From Circinella minor (taxonomy: Eukaryota > Mucoromycota > Mucoromycetes > Mucorales > Lichtheimiaceae): a stretch of DNA of 64,000 nucleotides. The DNA lies in the NCBI GenBank assembly GCA_016758965.1, contig JAEPRB010000003.1:1-64000 (forward strand). The letters are read 5' to 3'. A model generated the notes under the pieces. That model ran no database searches, was not told the origin of the DNA, and saw only the letters and a list, made by a program, of their open reading frames with translations. This document shows, piece by piece, positions 35,294 to 47,001 of this stretch; position 1 is the first letter of the stretch, and the number at the start of each line of letters is the position of its first letter. A program made the translations under genes and the position numbers.

Positions 35294-36456
35294 ATGTTGT
35301 ACATTATTGGATTGGGATTATCCGATGAAACAGATATTACTGTTAAAGGATTGAAAGCCGTTCAGTCAAGTGAACGTATTTATCTTGAAGCTTATACTTC
35401 TATTTTAACTGTTGGAAAAGAAAAGCTTGTAAAGTATTAATATTAATCACCTTTTTTTTAAACCCATTTCATTCTTTCATGGTAAAAAAAAAAAAAAAAA
35501 AGTCAAAGAAATCTTATATAATAATTTATTTTTCGATAATATAGGAAGAATTTTATGGAAAAAAAATCATTATTGCCGATCGAGAAATGGTAGAATCAGA
35601 AAGTGATGCTATTCTTGCCAATGCAGATACTGTCGACGTCAGTTTTTTGGTTGTGGGTGATCCTTATGGGTAAATATAGCAAGAGTGAGAATATTGAAAA
35701 AAAAAAATTGGGATAAGCAACTCACTCCCCTCATAATAATAAATATGACGTATGGCACTTATATATGTTATAGAGCAACAACACATACAGATCTTGTCAT
35801 TCGCGCACGTGAATTAAATATTCCTGTTCAGGTGGTTCATAATGCATCGATTATGAATGCAGCCGGTGCTTGTGGGTTACAATTGTACAATTTTGGTCAA
35901 ACTATTTCTATCGTATTCTTTACCGATACTTGGAGACCTGATAGTTTTTATGATCGGATCAAGGAAAATAAACAATTTGGTTTACACACATTGTGTCTCC
36001 TCGGTAATTATTTATTATCACCTTTCCCATTTTATGAAACCAAAAATATAAAAACTTTCTATCACTTTCTAATAATTATTTATTCAAAAAAAAATAGATA
36101 TCAAGGTGAAGGAACAAAGTATTGAAAACTTGGCAAGAGGAAGAAAAATTTATGAACCTCCAAGATACATGACAATTAATCAAGCTGCTGAACAATTATT
36201 AGAAATTGAAGAGAACCGCCAAGAAGGATTATGTACCCCCGACACTTTAGCTATCGGTTGTGCACGGATAGGTACAGCAACACAACAAATTGTTGCTGGA
36301 TCATTACAAGAATTAGTAGATGTTGATTTTGGTGGACCATTACATTCACTTGTCCTTGTAGGATCAAAAATGCATCACATGGAAGCTGACTTTATTCGTG
36401 AATATGCTGTTGATAAGTCAAAGTTTGATCATCTTGTTTCCAAAACTTCTGCATAA
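35294..36456 (+). CDS. DPH5: diphthine methyl ester synthase DPH5 (4 exons)
   Basis: An S-adenosylmethionine-dependent methyltransferase in diphthamide synthesis on elongation factor 2. Exons 35294-35428, 35545-35669, 35774-36003 and 36098-36456 give 282 aa, close to human (285) and yeast (300). The start [20 protein letters not shown] is the family N-terminus. VVGDPYGATTHTDL (about 81-94) is the cofactor loop of the tetrapyrrole-methylase-like fold. [20 protein letters not shown] and [17 protein letters not shown] are strongly conserved segments. [17 protein letters not shown] and the C-terminal [15 protein letters not shown] with HMEADFI complete the pattern. EF2 is the target of diphtheria-type toxins through diphthamide, but nothing in this locus relates to toxins. 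Confidence 0.97.
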
Positions 36457-36691
36457 ATAAAAAGAAACAAAATAATTAAGACATTATTCCAATCATCCAC
36501 CCCCCCTTCACCCCACCCCCCCTTTCAATCACCCCCAAAACATATAATATACAAACAAAACCCTCGCATAAATTTTTAATTTGTTTCAAAAATCCATTTT
36601 TAATTTCGTTTTTCTTTTTGTTTTTCTTCTTTTTCTCTTTTTTTTTTTCTATTTAATTTATTTTATATTAAAGACAAGAGCAAGAGAAAAA

Positions 36692-37052
36692 ATGGCATCT
36701 AATTCCAAAGACGTTGAAAACAAAGTTAATAAAAACATTGATAAAGCATCTAGTGCTGCTCAAGATGAAGTTTCCAGATTACGTGCTGAACTAGATGATT
36801 TACGTGCAAGAGCTAAACCCAAAGTTGAAGAAGCTGAAACCTTTTTGACCACTCCAAGTGCTTTTGGCTTCTATAAAGGTAAAATACATATCTTTCATTT
36901 GTCTTATTCTTTTTTCATAATGGATGTGGTAGTATACTTTAATTATATATACATATATACTAAATATGACGACCTTATTCATGTTAGGTTTTGTTGTTGG
37001 TGTCCTTGTTGTATTGGGATATGCAAAGGCCAATGGTGGACTCCGTGTATAA
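36692..37052 (+). CDS. small single-pass membrane protein, possibly mitochondrial outer membrane (2 exons)
   Basis: Exons 36692-36878 and 36988-37052 encode 83 aa. The N-terminal half is a charged helix with coiled-coil character (DEVSRLRAELDDLRARAKPK). It is followed by FLTTPSAFGFYKGFVVGVLV, a single hydrophobic helix, then YAKANGGLRV at the C-terminus. A charged soluble helix plus one C-terminal helix and a short basic tail is the layout of tail-anchored proteins. The TTPSAFGFYKG plus YAKANG pattern reminds me of the OM14 C-terminal region of fungal outer mitochondrial membrane proteins, but I cannot confirm that. The intron splits a Gly codon just before the membrane segment. Confidence 0.7.
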
Positions 37053-37489
37053 AGAGGAAGAAGTGGACCATATTAAAATTCACTTATACATACATTAATT
37101 CTTTATATATGATACATATTATCATCTAACATATACATAAACCACTGTATTATTCTTATTATGTATTAGAATAAAGGTTTTTATTATTATTATATAATTA
37201 TAATAACAATTATAATTAAAAAAAAAAAGAACACCACGTTTATATATCTTGATTGTACAACCTACTACTTGTTTCTTCTCTCCCCGCTTTGCTACACAAG
37301 AAAAGCTTATATGAGAGAGAGCTGAGAAACAGTTGTCAAGTGAGATCCACTCCGGTTCCCAAACTTAAAAACCATACATTCTTTATACATCTCTCTATAC
37401 CAGGTTTTTTTTTTCTTTCCACTCCTTTTTGGTCTCTCTCCTTCTAACCCCTCCCACCCCTCTCTTTTCTCTTTCTCCTCAAAATATTC
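37053..37489. other. intergenic, leader of the SAPS gene
   Basis: About 440 bases on the plus strand; the last 100 are pyrimidine-rich (CTCTCC, CCCCTCCC), as in other leaders in this window. No gene was seen. Confidence 0.6.
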
Positions 37490-40270
37490 ATGTTGAGACG
37501 TTTCGGTTTTGGACGGTCATCTTCATTAGAAGTAACCCTTACTAAACCTAATGTCAAACTTGAAGATTTATTTGATGATTCAGATCAACTTTTACAAGAA
37601 GTTCATTTACAAAATCCTCGTTTAATCAGTTTGTATGCATTGTCTGATCTTTTACTCTTTATTTTCTTATTGAGAAATCACAGAAAATGTAAAAGGAAAA
37701 GAAAGAAAGTAAAAAAAAAAAAAAAAAGAACTGTGATCTGATTTGTTCCAAAAAAAAAAAACCTTTATTTGTAGTTTACGTCAACCAACTGTTCTTTCAC
37801 AACTTGTGAATTATATTGTTAGTGAACGTATCATTCCTTCGATACCTCTTACCTCTCATATCAACAATAACAATAGCAACAATAACCATAGTAATGGAAC
37901 GAAAAAAACGAATACGATTGGAAAAACTGAGAATCATCAGTATAAAACCAGCAAAGACGAAGGAAAAAACAAAAAGATCAATAATAATAATAATAATAAT
38001 CATTCTGCTAATCAACATGTCTATGTAGCATGTGAAATATTAGCAGCAGGTATACCTGCCTTGATGGATGGATTGGTTTATGCACATCCAGAATTACTTA
38101 CTGTCTTGTGGGCAATTTTGGATCAGCAGTGTAAGCTGACACCGCGTCAGCTGGCTGGATTTTGTAAAGTGAACGGTATTTTACTTCAAAGAAGAACAGG
38201 TGACATGGTTCATTTTATTGAATCGCATAAGGATATTGTTGCAAAATGGTTACATCATATTTTCGGATATCATGGAGGTGGAGTGCCTTATTTATCAGAT
38301 CTGTTGATTACATTAGTACAATCAGATAGTTTACCTGAAGGCTCTGGTATTGGGCAGGTAAATAGATAAGAAAATCTATATATATATATATGTATAAGTG
38401 ACAAATGATGCCTATATATCATTATGCAACTACATATTGTTGTATATTTATTTATTTATTTTTTACTTTAAAGTGGTTAGCAGATCATGGGTTATTGACA
38501 TTATTAGTGGATCGGCTTCAACCTCATTTGGAACCTTTGGTAAAAAAAAAAAATTCAAAAGAATTGAGACTATATTTATATAATGTTAGATGAATGGGGA
38601 AAGGTAATAGTGTAATTAATAAATAAACTATACTAGAATCACGAGATTGCCCAACAAATGTTATGTGATATTATATTTAGTAGTCATATATCAAGCCCTT
38701 TAATTTCTGAATTAACAAGGTCAGTTTTTTTTTTTTTAAAAAAAAAAAACAAGTACTTCTACCTTATTTTTTCTGAGATTCTTATTAACAAATTCTGGAA
38801 TTTACTAAATGTAGTTTAGTGACGATGAAGCGATTAGCAGGATATATGTTGGATTTGACAGCTCCTTATGCTTCGAATGTTTTAATATGCGGTACTGGAA
38901 TTCTTCGTGGATTACGACAATACAGTGAGAAAGTGTAAGCTTTATTAGAAAAAGAACAGTGAGTTGTTGGAAGGATAGAAACGGGTATACGATACTTTAT
39001 ATTAACACAAACAACTTTGATATATAGCATTGGTATGTCGCTGGATGATCCAACAAAAATGTTTTATTATGCATTACAAATATTTACGGAACGATTTGGT
39101 GATTTGATGAACTTATTGGATACACCAAGATCTTGTGTAAGTTTTTTTATTTCAATGTTGTTTTTTTATACATATGTAAGAAAGGTTTATGTTGGATAGT
39201 AAAAAAAAAAAAATATTCATAAATGTCAGAAAGCAGAAAAAGACCAACGACTGGGGTTAGAACGATTGTCTATATTGGAATTATTGATGGAATTATTATA
39301 TTGTGCAAGTGTGACAACAAGTGAAAAAGGAATTCAATTGGGAATTGAGTATAGAAAAGCTGTCATTGAACATGAAGCACTTACCCGATGTTTGGTAAGA
39401 TATAATAATAATGATAACACGGAAGGAGGGAACATATATACAGGTAATAGAGAGATTATAATTATTTGTTTTATTTCTAGGATTTGTTTTTCGCTTTCCC
39501 ATATAATAATGTATTACACAATACCGTATATTCCCTGATACGCGATATTTTACTAAGGGAACCACCACGACCCGTCATTTTGACCAATAATGAATTGATT
39601 ATTGAGGTAAACATATATATATATATATAAAGTAGGCATGAATAAACATATTATTAACATACTAATCAATTTGGTATTCATTTATAATGTGTGGATAGAT
39701 ACTGGTTCAAGGTCGATTGATGGAACGGATATTAGATGCTTATGAAGCAGTGTAAGAATTATTTAATTTTAGAGTGGAATAGATTTTACGGAAATGAATT
39801 GAAGAAATTAATGGATATGTAAATATATATAATAGACGACAACGAAAAGAAAACTTTGGTTATATGGGTCATTTGGCATTATTATCCAGTGATATCCAAC
39901 ATGCTTTAGATGATATTTATCACCCAGAATTAAGGGATTATCTGATACAACATGATGAATTCAATGATTTATTGGATCGATGGTTAATCCATTACACATT
40001 GCTATGTGAAGAAATGAAAGAAAAGATGATTTATAACAATGAATCTATATTTTGGTCTGTGGGTCGATATCAAGAGCAAGTAGTAAGTTTATATATCCTT
40101 CTGTTTTTTTTCGGTATATGATATAATTTACATAGAGCATCCTAATAATATATATTATTATTATTTAGGATGAAACGACTACAAGAATTTATAATGAAGA
40201 ATCCGAAGTAACTACACGACAACAACAAGAAGAAGAGGCGGTAGTAATAGAATCAGGATCAAACATTTAA
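37490..40270 (+). CDS. SAPS-domain phosphatase regulatory subunit (Sit4/PP6-associated, 11 exons)
   Basis: Scaffold or regulator of the PP6/Sit4 phosphatase, corresponding to human PPP6R1-3 and yeast Sap proteins. Exons: 37490-37632, 37775-38357, 38474-38539, 38637-38719, 38815-38934, 39028-39136, 39230-39394, 39481-39606, 39699-39751, 39836-40082 and 40169-40270, for 598 aa. The N-terminus MLRRFGFGRSSSLE, then LEDLFDDSDQLLQEVHLQNP and RLISFLRQPTVLSQLVNYIV, is diagnostic. Later conserved pieces are YVACEILAAGIPALMD, KVNGILLQRRTGDMVHFIES, MLCDIIFSS, LYCASVTTSEKG, NNVLHNTVYSLIRDIL, and RQRKENFGYMGHLALLSSDI followed by QHALDDI. A low-complexity Asn-rich insert of about 50 residues interrupts the SAPS domain (about 75-125). 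The C-terminal tail is short and acidic. The 97-nt intron before exon 4 contains an ATG-rich stretch that I did not include. Confidence 0.93.
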
Positions 40271-42357
40271 AGAAAAATATCCTAACCTTTAATTTTCTTT
40301 TTTCACATTTTATTTTTAATTATTATTTGTTATTTGTTTTAAGATTTACTGTATTTTTTTTTAGTCTTCTCTTACACTTATCCTTCTTTTTTACCCTTTC
40401 ATTCTTCTAGTTTAAATTTGCATTAATACTCTCTCTTTTTTTTTTTGTTCTCCTCCATTAATTATACATATTTATACTCTTTTGTTTTTTTTTAATTCAT
40501 TTTTTTTTAATTATTCTTATAGAAAAAAAAAGTTAATATTCGATTTATATGTATTGTGTTTTTTTTTATACAAACATGTGACAATGATGATGTCTTGTCA
40601 AGAATTACTTGAGTATTCTGATAAATTTATCGTTTATTCATTCAGATTTCAAGACATTTAATAAGTAATGTGATTTAATCGTATCATGTATTCTCTCTTT
40701 TGCTATATCGAAATAACGGATCCACTTATGATATGTAACTTACTGTATTGAGCTTTTTTGCCGAACCAATTACGTATAACCCATTTTATAAAATTGAAGT
40801 GATAATAGTTTTATTACGTACATATCTTAATGACTAATAATAGTATTGTGGATAAGAAGTTTGGCAGAAAAAGAGAAAACATCATTCGCAGTAAAAATTA
40901 AAAATAATAATGGATATCATATATTAGATGAATATATTTATTATTTATAATACATAACATCAAATAAAAATGACGTACCACTTTGAGAGATTCAAATCAT
41001 CAATTATTTTTGAATAATTATTATTGTATATGAGTCACTTTATCTAAAAAAGTGCTTCTAATATGTTTTACCGATTTCGATCATCTAATTAGCATAATCT
41101 TAGAGAGAAGCGGAATAATAAAAAATTAAGGTTTTTTTTAGCTTTGATTTCTCTCTGGAAATGGCAATCATCTATTTCCTTTTATAGTGTGAGCATCATA
41201 ACAGGGAAAGCATCGGCATGATAATCAAATTATTATTCATCTGTGCTTCGTTCAAACTTAATGACGAACAACTCATTATTAAACTAAATTACGAAAGAAG
41301 GTAAAACCATTTACCGATAGTTCGTGATATTTGCTATTTATTTGTAAGATTATCAGGCATCACCATTTAGATCCATCATACATATAACAAGTAATTATAA
41401 AAAAGATAATCACCATCGATATCAAGTATACCAGATTAAATAGTAATTCTTATACTGATGTTTGTTGATTTACAAAAAATAAAACCTGTCGCTTTTATTG
41501 TGCCAATAACCTCGTAATCAAAAAAAAAAAGGGCAAGACCAGAAGAGATCATCTGTATTATGTACACCATGATAGTAGTAGTGTATTAATAATATTTACC
41601 ATCAAATAATTTTTCGTTGTAATGAACAAAAATATGTAGTTCTATATTGACTCGTTTGATGATCATAATGAAGCGACAATGAAAGAAAAATGTAGTTAAA
41701 TATTCTACATATAAACATATTTCCTATAACCAGTATAGATTGTTCAAGAAGAAAGAGTAAATATGTTATTTATCAGCAAAATCGTAGATACATGAGTATA
41801 GAATATCAAATTATTTATTACGTACGTAATATTGCTATTAGTTCCTTGTAAAGCATACTTCATTATACAGTATATCACAGGCTAATGTCACATTAAGATA
41901 TTGGAGAGCAAATTTTAATTTCTCTTATGGGTTTATATATAAATACAATGTGGTAATTTTTTTCATTGTATGGTAAATTGATATAAATAAGGAAGTTGTC
42001 ATTTTGATAAGAAAAACATAATTTAAAAACTTGCTATTATAAACTTGATCGACTATCAATGATTTTGACTATGTACAGCATTTAATGTATAATCGTCATT
42101 AATAATATCTACAGTTTACATAAGCAGTCTCACTCGTTTTTTTCTTTTTTTTTTTTTGGTTCTTTTAGTTTATCTTTTATTTACTAAAATATGTTACATT
42201 GGTGCATGAGTTAGTATATCGAATCTATCATAAATAAATAATATAAGGAATAAAGTCAGTCTGGAGAACAATTGAAAAGTGGCGCCTCGTGTTTTTTTTT
42301 CTGTTTACTGTTTTCCGCGTTTTCCGCGTTTTTTTAGTAACATTACGATACTGGCAA
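40271..42357. other. 2-kb intergenic region
   Basis: AT-rich DNA without recognisable coding sequence on either strand. The first part carries T-runs consistent with the SAPS 3' end. An ACGTACGT octamer inside the palindrome ATTACGTACGTAAT lies at about 41817-41830. Just before the F-box ORF there is a direct repeat of TTTTCCGCG near 42312. Confidence 0.55.
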
Positions 42358-44328
42358 ATGACAAACTTCAACAAGAATATTTCGAATTTACCTTTTGACA
42401 TTACTGAACATATTGCAGCTTATCTCAGTACGAAGGACCTCATTGAATGTTTATGTGTTTCCCCAGAATGGAATTCCATTTTTCGTCCAGCGCGTTATAG
42501 ATATGTCAACTTACGATATCAACTATACGATAACTTTCGACCAAGTTTTTCTATATTTCTTAAAACACTAGAACAATCAGTCAAAAAGTCAAAAAGAAGA
42601 AAAACAGTTGTGCCAGACACTCCACGTATTCACGAATTAGGATCTTCCATACGCGATTTGACTATGGAAGATGGCTTAATGTCAGTCAAAACAATGGACA
42701 AACTCGCAGCACTATGTCCAAACGTGAACAAGGTCTCATTTGAATGGCAGCTTTACCCAAAATCAAAAATTAATATCAAACCAACGACGAAAGCGTTTCG
42801 ATCACCCCATGTTTTTTTCGAGCACTTTCATCCTCCAAGTTTGACAACTCTGGATTTAACAGGTCACTTGGACGGCATTCCCATAGTAGATGGTTATCCT
42901 AGTTTTTCAGAAACTGTCATTCCCGCTTTGCACCATGTACCTCAACTGGAATACTTGTCATTCGGTTGTTTAATGATTTCTGTTACGATACCTCAAGTAG
43001 AAGAGATTCATTCTTGTTGTCCAAGACTGAAAGGATTGAAATTACATTGTCCCGAAGGTACACCACGAAACACCAATATGATCAACTCACCAATTGATAT
43101 GACAACAATTACACCTGCTCTGACCATGGAAAAATTTCATTTTCCCAAGAAATTCTGGTCACACCCTCAAATATGTGAACTTGCTTGGTTCAAATACATT
43201 ATTCTTAAATATCCCAAGCTAAAAGAGTTACATATTGTTTCTCATGGTTCCGTCCATATACCTACTGAAGAAGGAGGAAATTTCGATTCATCTTCAACAA
43301 CAGCAAATTTAGTGCTAAAGAATCATTTTATAAATTTGGAATCAATTAAAATCGGATTCTTTGGGGGGGAAAATAGCACTGCATGGCCTCAACTATTAAA
43401 GGACATTCGTGATATTACATTAGTTGATTCTGGTATGGATATTTCATCCGATTGGATAAAAAACAGCACTCCATCAGAAATCATACGCCTTAACCTGCCA
43501 AAACTACCAAACGATTTAAACACTTTACGTCATTTCGAATCTCTTCGACATCTCACACTAACCCAGGACAGTTTCGATACTCGGACCTTCGCGTATCCGG
43601 AATTACCAGTCGATACCGTATTGGAAAGCTGTCAAGCTTTAGAAACATTGGCAGCCAAGGATTATATAATTACCTGTAAGCAATTATCATTACCAAGGGA
43701 TACTAAAGATAAGTCTCTATCACTGTTGAAGGAAATGATCATGGATATGGTAATATTCGAGGACAACAAGGTACTTACGCATGTTGGAGAACGATGTCCG
43801 AATCTCGAACGATTACATTTAAACAAATGTGATTGGATAAATACAAACAAAACACCTTTTATTCGTATACATATGCCACAAAACTGGCTGAAAACGGTCT
43901 ATTTGAGGGAACCAGCCATTCGTACTACAGACACCAGAACTCGTTCCAATAACTTCCGCCCCAAATGCATCAGCACATATTTTTCACATAAAGTATCAAA
44001 CAGTGCAAAAGTCACAAATTATCCACTTTATACAACTATACGAAAAAGAATCTCACCGTGTGGCGCTGTTGTGGAAGGAGGATATGCCAATTCAGGTTCA
44101 AATATCGAATCATTGATTGACTGTGCACTTAATGATGAAGGCCATAAAGATGATATGCCCACTTGTTTTACTCTGGATGTATTGGGAGATGAATACTATG
44201 ACTTTTACTTAACGGTATTATGCTGTCGCGGCTTCGGAGGAATTTACTATAACGAAGCTAGGTTAGAACTTGACAAAGAAGAAAATTTAGATTATTTTGA
44301 GAAAAAAGTTATCCTGCCTTTATTTTAA
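42358..44328 (+). CDS. F-box / leucine-rich-repeat-like protein, intronless
   Basis: An uninterrupted ORF; an in-frame ATG exists at 42289, but I prefer 42358 (MTNFNKN), which puts the F-box at the N-terminus and gives 656 aa. The F-box is NLPFDITEHIAAYLSTKDLI followed by ECLCVSPEWNSIF and RPARYRYVNL (about 9-50). The rest shows irregular leucine-rich segments such as LTTLDLTGHLDG, VPQLEYLSFGCL, CPRLKGLKLHCPE, LESIKIGFFGG, FESLRHLTLTQ and CPNLERLHLNKCDW, so a curved repeat domain for substrate recognition is likely. F-box proteins act as substrate receptors of SCF ubiquitin ligases; the substrate is unknown. It is intronless in a region where neighbours are intron-rich, which suits an expanded F-box family. 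Confidence 0.85.
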   Translation: MTNFNKNISNLPFDITEHIAAYLSTKDLIECLCVSPEWNSIFRPARYRYVNLRYQLYDNFRPSFSIFLKTLEQSVKKSKRRKTVVPDTPRIHELGSSIRDLTMEDGLMSVKTMDKLAALCPNVNKVSFEWQLYPKSKINIKPTTKAFRSPHVFFEHFHPPSLTTLDLTGHLDGIPIVDGYPSFSETVIPALHHVPQLEYLSFGCLMISVTIPQVEEIHSCCPRLKGLKLHCPEGTPRNTNMINSPIDMTTITPALTMEKFHFPKKFWSHPQICELAWFKYIILKYPKLKELHIVSHGSVHIPTEEGGNFDSSSTTANLVLKNHFINLESIKIGFFGGENSTAWPQLLKDIRDITLVDSGMDISSDWIKNSTPSEIIRLNLPKLPNDLNTLRHFESLRHLTLTQDSFDTRTFAYPELPVDTVLESCQALETLAAKDYIITCKQLSLPRDTKDKSLSLLKEMIMDMVIFEDNKVLTHVGERCPNLERLHLNKCDWINTNKTPFIRIHMPQNWLKTVYLREPAIRTTDTRTRSNNFRPKCISTYFSHKVSNSAKVTNYPLYTTIRKRISPCGAVVEGGYANSGSNIESLIDCALNDEGHKDDMPTCFTLDVLGDEYYDFYLTVLCCRGFGGIYYNEARLELDKEENLDYFEKKVILPLF

Positions 44329-44849
44329 ATACAAGACGTCTCTTTTTTTTTTTTTTTGTAACTAGTATACAGTGATCGACTATATAATAAAAAGATTAAT
44401 GTAACTTATCCAGAAATGTTTAATTGAGGGCATTTAAATTACTTTATTATGGAAATAAAACAATTATAATCTTTTACTACGTATAAATAAAAGAATATAA
44501 ATTATTTTCCTATGCTCATATGATAGTAATTTACTATCAACATACTAACAAACCATTAAGATAACCTCGATTATAACTTTAGCAATGTCAACTTCGAAAC
44601 TAAAAGTTAACTAACTCTCATTGAAACAAAGTTTTCAATACTAGAATCGAATTAATCTTATCGAGAACTATCACTGACTATTGTTTACATATCTCTATGA
44701 AATAAAAAATATTATTTTATGAAACTATTGTTATATATCAAATTGATGTTACAATTATATTTGTCTTTATGAGGTGGTGTTGAAAACGGGAATTCTACCG
44801 TATATATAATTTATGTTATAGGAGGTTATATTTTTTTTTCTAATTTTGT
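44329..44849. other. intergenic between convergent F-box and SDR genes
   Basis: About 520 bases, AT-rich. The part next to the SDR stop (about 44735-44849) is homologous to the sequence after the second SDR copy (about 47440-47545), so it belongs to the duplicated segment. No gene. Confidence 0.6.
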
Positions 44850-45960
44850 TTACAAGCGATAATCCTTGAGCTTTTCTTCATCCCAGCTACAGAAAGCACC
44901 AGATAAAGAATGAGGTGGGTTTGCTGCAAGGGCAGTCAATACATGACCAGCTTGTTCTGGAGTAACAAGTTTACCAGATTCGTACAAGTCAATGAACTTT
45001 TGGTGATCATCCTTCATGCATGCTTTACCTATTTATTTTCCACGGTTGTATACAGCGTGAGTAAAACAAGAAAAATATATTTGTACGTAGCTTTTATTAT
45101 TTTTATTATTACCTTCAGCACGAAGTATGCCTTGCATATCAGTATCAACAACTCCGGGTCGGACAGCAATACTGGTAATTTCAGGCTCTTCAACTGCTAA
45201 TGTTGAAGTAAAATGGTTCATGGCAGCCTTGGAACTAGAAAAAAAACGGTTAGCACTCTTGATTCATAATATAAAAAAAAAGATTCTCAATAACTTACGA
45301 TCCATAAGCAGCCCATCCACGATATCCTCGTGCAGCAGCACCAGATGATACCATAATAATCGAACCCTTTGATTTACGCAAATAAGGCAATGCTTCTTGA
45401 ACAAGTGAAACAATTGAGAAAAAATTGATATCGAATGCACTAAAAATAGGACATGTATTTTTTTTATAAAAATTAATGCACTATTTATCTCGCTCCCTTA
45501 TCCCTCTTTACTTTTTCGATCAACTATTTACCGCTTAAACTCTTCAATATTCGCATCAGCTACTGAAGCAAGAGGTTCGACAACACTAATAAATGAAGTT
45601 TTAGACTGAGTCATTATATATATAAATATATCGAGATGTAATCTCGGATTAAAACAAGTGATGACTCTTTTTTTCTACTTACCCAGCATTCGCAATCACA
45701 GCATCAAGTTGACCCCATTTCTCAATAGCAGCAGCAACAGATTGCTTAATAACTTGACTGTCAGTAACATCGCCAGCCACAATAGTAATAGAATCAGCTT
45801 TTCCAAGTTTTGCTGCTTCAGATTCAAGTTCTTTGAGTAATTCAGCATTACGAGCGACAGCTACAAGGCGCGCATTAAATTTGGTCAAAGCACTTAAAGC
45901 AGCTGCTCTACCAATACCACGTGAAGCACCTGTGAGAAGAATAACGGGGGATGCAGCCAT
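44850..45960 (-). CDS. short-chain dehydrogenase/reductase, copy 1 (5 exons)
   Basis: Exons 45960-45683, 45585-45532, 45439-45299, 45234-45113 and 45028-44850 encode 257 aa. It is a classical SDR. The cofactor motif TGASRGIGRA is at about 10-19, followed by DVTDSQV and the NAG motif (IANAG). The Ser-Tyr-Lys active site appears as IIMVSSGAAARG, then YGSSKAAMN. Downstream, VRPGVVDTDMQ is the Pro-Gly segment that closes on the cofactor. The overall look (VILLTGASRGIG... VVEPLASV... FDINFFSIVSL) resembles sepiapterin-reductase/YueD-like and yeast YIR035C-like reductases that use NADPH; the substrate is unknown. It has the same exon structure and exactly the same CDS length as the second copy at 47546-48633. 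Confidence 0.92.
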
Positions 45961-46471
45961 ATTATTTTGTTTGTTGTCTATGAATACAAATATGCAAGTT
46001 GGAAAACAGAAAATAGAAAAGCTTAGTTTCCAAACTGCAGTAATAATCTTAAATAAATGTCTTTTCTCTCTCCGAATATATAAAAAAAATTTGATGTAAT
46101 TGTTTTGTAACCATGATGTACGTATAGATAACGTTTAATTTACAGTTGGAAGTTAAATTTGGCGATGCAAAATGCAAATGAGCCAAGGTTTTGAAGTTGA
46201 TCTATGCGAAGCAAATCCAAGTTGCCGATCTCCAAAAATGGTATGGTTATAATATTGGGCCAAGAGAAGTTTAACACACATTTATGTTATGTCAAAAAAA
46301 GACATTTTTTTTTGCTCTTAAATATCTTTACTGTATTTATTTTACATTTGTTGTCATCATGAAAGACAATAACATCACTGATAATAATATTAATACCACT
46401 GATGAAAGAATTGTTCTACTGTAATTGTGGGAATTTTTTATCATTAAAATGTTCTATAAAGATAGATATTA
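45961..46471. other. intergenic upstream of SDR copy 1
   Basis: About 510 bases holding the SDR copy 1 promoter on the minus strand, ending at the left target-site TA of the MITE. No gene was recognised. Confidence 0.55.
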
Positions 46472-47001
46472 CAGTAGGCCCCCGTTAATAATTTCATGTA
46501 CTTCATTCCTGGTTATTTTGTGAAATTAACAATGGAATGAAATTATCGGTGGATTATGTTGGAGGCAAAAGCTGGTAAAAAGTTTAACAGAAAATAATAA
46601 TAAATAGACCATGTATATATTAGTGGGTGTCTAATAATATGCTTCATATTATATAGTTAATATTTTTTTGAGAGCTTTTGTGATAAGACCAATTACGAAA
46701 GAAAAAGTATATGAGTACCATAGATATACTCAATGTTAGTACTATAATAGAGCTATGTTACTTCCATTGATTTTCAAAATAGATTATTAGATAGTCACTG
46801 TCTTCTAAACAAGCTGCTTTGTGTAATTTCTTTATCACAGAAAGCCAATAAAAGCCTTTCCAAATCATGTTTTGTAAGGTCGCTCAATTTCAAGCCCTCA
46901 AAATCATTGTGAAAGTGAAAATAAAGGGGATGTGACAGTTGACACTATGTTTTGTAACTATTGCTGGTAAAAACAAGTAAATTAACGGGGCTCTGCTGCT
47001 G
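46472..47001. mobile_element. 530-bp MITE with TA target duplication (Tc1/mariner-pogo type)
   Basis: The left end reads CAGTAGGCCCCCGTTAAT and the right end, reverse complemented, CAGCAGCAGAGCCCCGTTAAT. They share CAG and a CCCCGTTAAT core (with one internal gap). TA flanks both ends (46470-46471 and 47002-47003), the target duplication of the Tc1/mariner/pogo superfamily. The interior has no ORF of note, so it would be a non-autonomous element. It lies between the two SDR copies. Confidence 0.75.

Noticed and set aside
38593..38606. A possible 14-nt microexon (ATGAATGGGGAAAG) in the SAPS gene
   Set aside because: It has AG before and GT after, but including it breaks the frame of the following exon, whereas skipping it gives a continuous SAPS domain.
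42289..42357. The upstream ATG of the F-box ORF as the true start
   Set aside because: The extra 23 residues are a hydrophobic string from a T-rich leader with a TTTTCCGCG direct repeat; starting at 42358 puts the F-box at the N-terminus as usual.
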